This document shows, piece after piece, positions 7,341 through 9,374 of a stretch of DNA of 9,374 nucleotides. The stretch comes from Candidatus Aminicenantota bacterium. Its GTDB lineage: Bacteria; Acidobacteriota; Aminicenantia; Aminicenantales; Aminicenantaceae. Under the pieces are notes generated by a model. That model was not told the DNA's origin and did no database searches. It saw only the letters and a list, made by a program, of their open reading frames with translations. How positions within the stretch are numbered: position 1 is the first letter of the stretch; each line of letters starts with the position of its first letter. Both the position numbers and the translations under genes were made by a program. The DNA lies in the NCBI GenBank assembly GCA_030615975.1, contig JAUWYH010000046.1, positions 1 to 9,374 of the forward strand, written 5' to 3'.

Positions 7341-7369
7341 TTTATACCATAATCATGCTTTTTTTTCAA
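7341..7369 (-). promoter_or_regulatory. Candidate sigma70-type promoter directly before bamA
   Basis: On the minus strand TTGAAA (7369-7364) and TATAAA (7346-7341) are separated by 17 bp. Each differs from the sigma70 consensus by one base. The spacer between lolD and bamA is the only sizeable gap in the operon, so an internal promoter is plausible here. Transcription would start near 7334, only about 4 nt before the bamA ATG, giving an almost leaderless message. The A/T-rich context raises the chance of a fortuitous match. Confidence 0.4.
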
Positions 7370-7447
7370 AAAGACAAACTATTCTCATTGGGGTCATTTT
7401 TGAGACTTTCGCTTTGAGTCTTATCTCGCTTCACGTTAAGTATAACT

Positions 7448-8134
7448 CTATAGGTGGGGCAAAAGTTTCATTTTTCTATTTTCCATCAAATAAACCTTGC
7501 GGCAGAATTGGGCAATCTTTTCATTGTGGGTGACTATGACAGAAGAGAGACCTTTCTTCTGGTGTAAATCGCGAATCAGCTCCAAAATCTTCTTACCAGA
7601 TTCCCAATCCAAATTTCCCGTAGGTTCATCTGCTAAAAGCAGTTTTGGCTCGTTGACTAAAGCTCTGGCAATGGCCACTCTCTGCTGTTCTCCTCCAGAG
7701 AGATAGCTCGGTCTGAGAGGAGCTTTCTCTTCCAGAGAAACTTCGCTAAGAATTTCATAAGCTTTCCTCTGGGCTTCTTTCTTTTCTACGCCTCTTATCA
7801 AAAGAGGGAAACTTACATTTTCTAAGGTTGTAAACTCAGGGAGAAGATGATAAAACTGAAAAACAAAACCAATTTTTCTGTTCCTTATCTCAGCTTTCTC
7901 TCTCTCACTTTTTGAGAGAATCTCTTCTCCGTCGATGAAAATTTTCCCCTCTGTTGGCTTGTCCAAAATTCCTAGTAAATTAAGAAGAGTTGTCTTTCCA
8001 ACGCCAGAGATACCCATGACCGCCACAAGCTCTCCCCCTTCTAATTCAAAATCTATTCCTTCGAAAACGCGCAATACCCCTTTAGGTAAAGTGTAATCTT
8101 TACCCAAGCATTCTGTTTTAATGATGCTACTCAT
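7448..8134 (-). CDS. lolD: Lipoprotein-releasing ABC transporter ATPase LolD
   Basis: ATPase of the Lol transporter, which releases outer-membrane lipoproteins from the inner membrane to the chaperone LolA; it is cytosolic and membrane-associated. The 228-aa length is typical. Walker A is GISGVGKT (41-48). The Q-loop region FQFYHLLPEFTTLENV (92-107) closely resembles the LolD-type sequence and separates it from general MacB-like ATPases. The signature LSGGEQQR is at 145-152, Walker B LLLADE at 165-170, D-loop GNLD at 173-176, and the switch His is H203 in VTHN. All catalytic residues are present. The ATG overlaps the permease stop by 8 nt (ATGAGTAG) and has no clear ribosome site, so translation is probably coupled. 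No second permease gene follows; bamA comes next. Confidence 0.95.
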   Translation of the reverse strand: MSSIIKTECLGKDYTLPKGVLRVFEGIDFELEGGELVAVMGISGVGKTTLLNLLGILDKPTEGKIFIDGEEILSKSEREKAEIRNRKIGFVFQFYHLLPEFTTLENVSFPLLIRGVEKKEAQRKAYEILSEVSLEEKAPLRPSYLSGGEQQRVAIARALVNEPKLLLADEPTGNLDWESGKKILELIRDLHQKKGLSSVIVTHNEKIAQFCRKVYLMENRKMKLLPHL

Positions 8135-9347
8135 ATTTTAAAGCAATCACGGGGTCGACCTTTGAGGCCCGGTGGGAAGGAAAAAGAGTGGAAAGAAGGC
8201 TGATTAAAAGGGCCACCCCGATAATCAACAAGAGATCAAAAAACTTGATATGAAATGGGACATAAGAGATTTGGTATATGTCCACAGGGACTTTGATGAG
8301 CTTAAAGGTATTTGCCAGCCAGCACCAAAATAAACCCAGGATCGTTCCTGCAGCCGTCCCGATGACTCCGATCATCGCCCCTTGGAGGAAAAATATTTTC
8401 TTTATATTCTGAGCAGTGGCTCCCATGGCAATGAGGATTCCTATATCCCTCGTTTTTTCCATGACCATTAAGATAAGGGTAGCAATAATGTTCAAAGCAG
8501 CGACAAAGACAATTAGCGTAATTGTGAGAAACATGATGTTTTTCTCAAGTTTTAAGGCAGAAAAAAGAGATTTATTCAGTTCCATCCAGGTTGTCACATA
8601 AGCTAAGGGGGGTATCATTTGTTTGATCTGGTCTGCAATTTTTGGAGCTTGGAAAATGTCCTCTATTTTGATTTGAAGAAAACTCACTCTTTCTTCTAAA
8701 TCAAAAAACTTCTGCGCAGATTCCAGAGAAATCAGGGCATATGATGAATCGAATTCATACAACCCTGTGTTGAAAATGCCTGTGACCACAAATTTCTTGG
8801 TCTTAGGAATGAGACCAATCGGTGACAGGCGCAAAGAAGGAGCCAAAACTGTCACCACATCTCCTACTCCGGCTCCTACATTAAAGGCTACTTCTCTTCC
8901 GAGAAGTATACCCTCCCTTTTAGAATCAGGAGCAGGAAGGTAGCCTTTTTCTAATTTTTGAAGCCAATGAGAGTATTTCTTTTCAAGATCAAAATCAATC
9001 CCCTTAAGCATGGCTCCTGACGCTTTATAAAACCCCTTCAGGAGGACTGTATCATTAACCACAGGAGTCACAGAAATTATTCCTTTTATCTTTCTTATTT
9101 TCGAGACAAGCTGAGGATAATTCTCTAGTCCTTCCCCACTGTAGCCGGATACCATGATATGAGAAGTGGAGCCCAGAATTTTATCCTGGACATCTCTTTG
9201 AAAACCAGTAATGAGAGCTATGGCGATAATGAGAGCCATCACTCCGATTATTATGCCCAAAATGGAAATAAAAGTAATGACAGAAATAAAAGCCTGCTTC
9301 CTCTTTGCGGTCAAGTAGCGTTTGGCGATGAATAATTCATAGTTCAT
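8127..9347 (-). CDS. LolC/LolE-family lipoprotein-releasing permease
   Basis: Inner-membrane permease subunit of the Lol lipoprotein exporter. Its 406 aa match the family. One membrane segment lies at about residues 21-48, followed by a large periplasmic domain (about 50-265). Three more segments lie at about 272-296, 320-346 and 368-390. The N-terminus NYELFIAKRYL and the C-terminus ASKVDPVIALKYE are typical. The periplasmic stretch PSLRLSPIGLIP (residues 170-181, at 8805-8840) resembles the E. coli LolC hook that grips LolA, as I remember that sequence. The protein therefore looks LolC-like at the LolA interface. The cytoplasmic coupling region EKTRDIGILIAMGA (297-310) is intact. Since no second permease gene is nearby, it may act as a homodimer (a LolF-type hybrid) with LolD. 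No strong ribosome site is seen before ATG 9347, which fits the family N-terminus. Confidence 0.93.
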   Translation of the reverse strand: MNYELFIAKRYLTAKRKQAFISVITFISILGIIIGVMALIIAIALITGFQRDVQDKILGSTSHIMVSGYSGEGLENYPQLVSKIRKIKGIISVTPVVNDTVLLKGFYKASGAMLKGIDFDLEKKYSHWLQKLEKGYLPAPDSKREGILLGREVAFNVGAGVGDVVTVLAPSLRLSPIGLIPKTKKFVVTGIFNTGLYEFDSSYALISLESAQKFFDLEERVSFLQIKIEDIFQAPKIADQIKQMIPPLAYVTTWMELNKSLFSALKLEKNIMFLTITLIVFVAALNIIATLILMVMEKTRDIGILIAMGATAQNIKKIFFLQGAMIGVIGTAAGTILGLFWCWLANTFKLIKVPVDIYQISYVPFHIKFFDLLLIIGVALLISLLSTLFPSHRASKVDPVIALKYE

Positions 9348-9354
9348 TTCTGAT

Positions 9355-9374
9355 GTAAAGCGTAAAACGTAAAA
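9355..9374. repeat. Heptamer tandem repeat at the right window edge
   Basis: GTAAAGC, GTAAAAC and GTAAAA follow one another, nearly three copies of a 7-mer just upstream of the permease start and cut by the window end. The array may continue outside the window. The function is unknown; it lies where the operon's own upstream region begins. Confidence 0.45.

Larger units (their letters stand above)
1445..9347 (-). other. Probable envelope-biogenesis operon (lol-bam-lpx)
   Basis: Eight genes in one direction are packed with overlaps or short gaps: permease and lolD overlap by 8 nt, lolD to bamA 117 nt, bamA to ompH 44 nt, ompH and fabZ overlap by 26 nt, fabZ and lpxA by 8 nt, lpxA and lpxI by 1 nt, and lpxI to the oxidoreductase 18 nt. 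The one larger gap carries a promoter candidate, so there may be two transcription units, lol and bam-lpx. All the firmly identified genes serve outer-membrane construction. Co-transcription is inferred from spacing only. Confidence 0.7.

Noticed and set aside
7331..7369. TTG start for BamA adding 13 Lys-rich residues
   Set aside because: It places a charged tail before an otherwise ideal signal peptide that begins at ATG 7330; the TTG also coincides with the promoter candidate.
7408..7430. Inverted repeat AGACT / AGTCT between lolD and bamA as a terminator
   Set aside because: It has only a 5-bp stem with a 9-nt loop and no U-run after it on the minus strand; too weak to call.
1..9374. Mobile elements, CRISPR arrays, tRNA or rRNA genes, phage or toxin-antitoxin genes
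   Set aside because: Nothing of the kind was seen. The coding regions fill almost the whole window with housekeeping envelope genes, and there is no gene-free stretch over 300 bp.

Overview
The window comes from a diderm (Gram-negative, lipid A-making) bacterium with roughly 40% GC by eye. It holds a conserved envelope-biogenesis cluster. Eight minus-strand genes, read from high to low coordinates, form one tight probable operon: lolC/E-type permease, lolD, bamA, ompH/skp, fabZ, lpxA, lpxI and a Gfo/Idh/MocA oxidoreductase. A ninth gene on the plus strand, an M48-family zinc protease lipoprotein, enters from the left edge and converges on the end of the operon. The phylum cannot be fixed from this window. 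LpxI in place of LpxH, a single LolC/E-type permease and an oxidoreductase beside lpxA are all compatible with lineages such as Desulfobacterota, Acidobacteriota or Aminicenantota; this is a guess.

Layout. Positions 1-1418 (+) carry the M48 lipoprotein, whose start codon lies off the window; the signal-peptide core and lipobox are still visible. Positions 1419-1444 are a 26-bp convergent spacer with a small GC-rich inverted repeat. Positions 1445-4976 (-) carry the oxidoreductase, lpxI, lpxA, fabZ and ompH, with overlaps of 1, 8 and 26 nt and gaps of at most 18 nt. Positions 5021-7330 (-) carry bamA. A 117-bp spacer then contains a sigma70-like promoter candidate. Positions 7448-9347 (-) carry lolD and the permease, which overlap by 8 nt. 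The right edge shows nearly three copies of a heptamer repeat.

How the genes fit together. LolC/E and LolD extract lipoproteins from the inner membrane and hand them to LolA. BamA inserts beta-barrel proteins into the outer membrane, and OmpH/Skp chaperones those proteins across the periplasm. FabZ makes the acyl chains that LpxA transfers onto UDP-GlcNAc, and LpxI later hydrolyses UDP-2,3-diacylglucosamine to lipid X. The last gene may be a UDP-sugar 3-dehydrogenase (GnnA-like), which would imply a 3-amino lipid A precursor; that is a hypothesis. The M48 lipoprotein fits envelope protein quality control.

No wholly new system is evident. The points worth following up are the possible GnnA-LpxA link, the absence of lpxD and lpxB from a cluster that often carries them, the single-permease Lol arrangement, and a bamA promoter candidate that would give an almost leaderless message.
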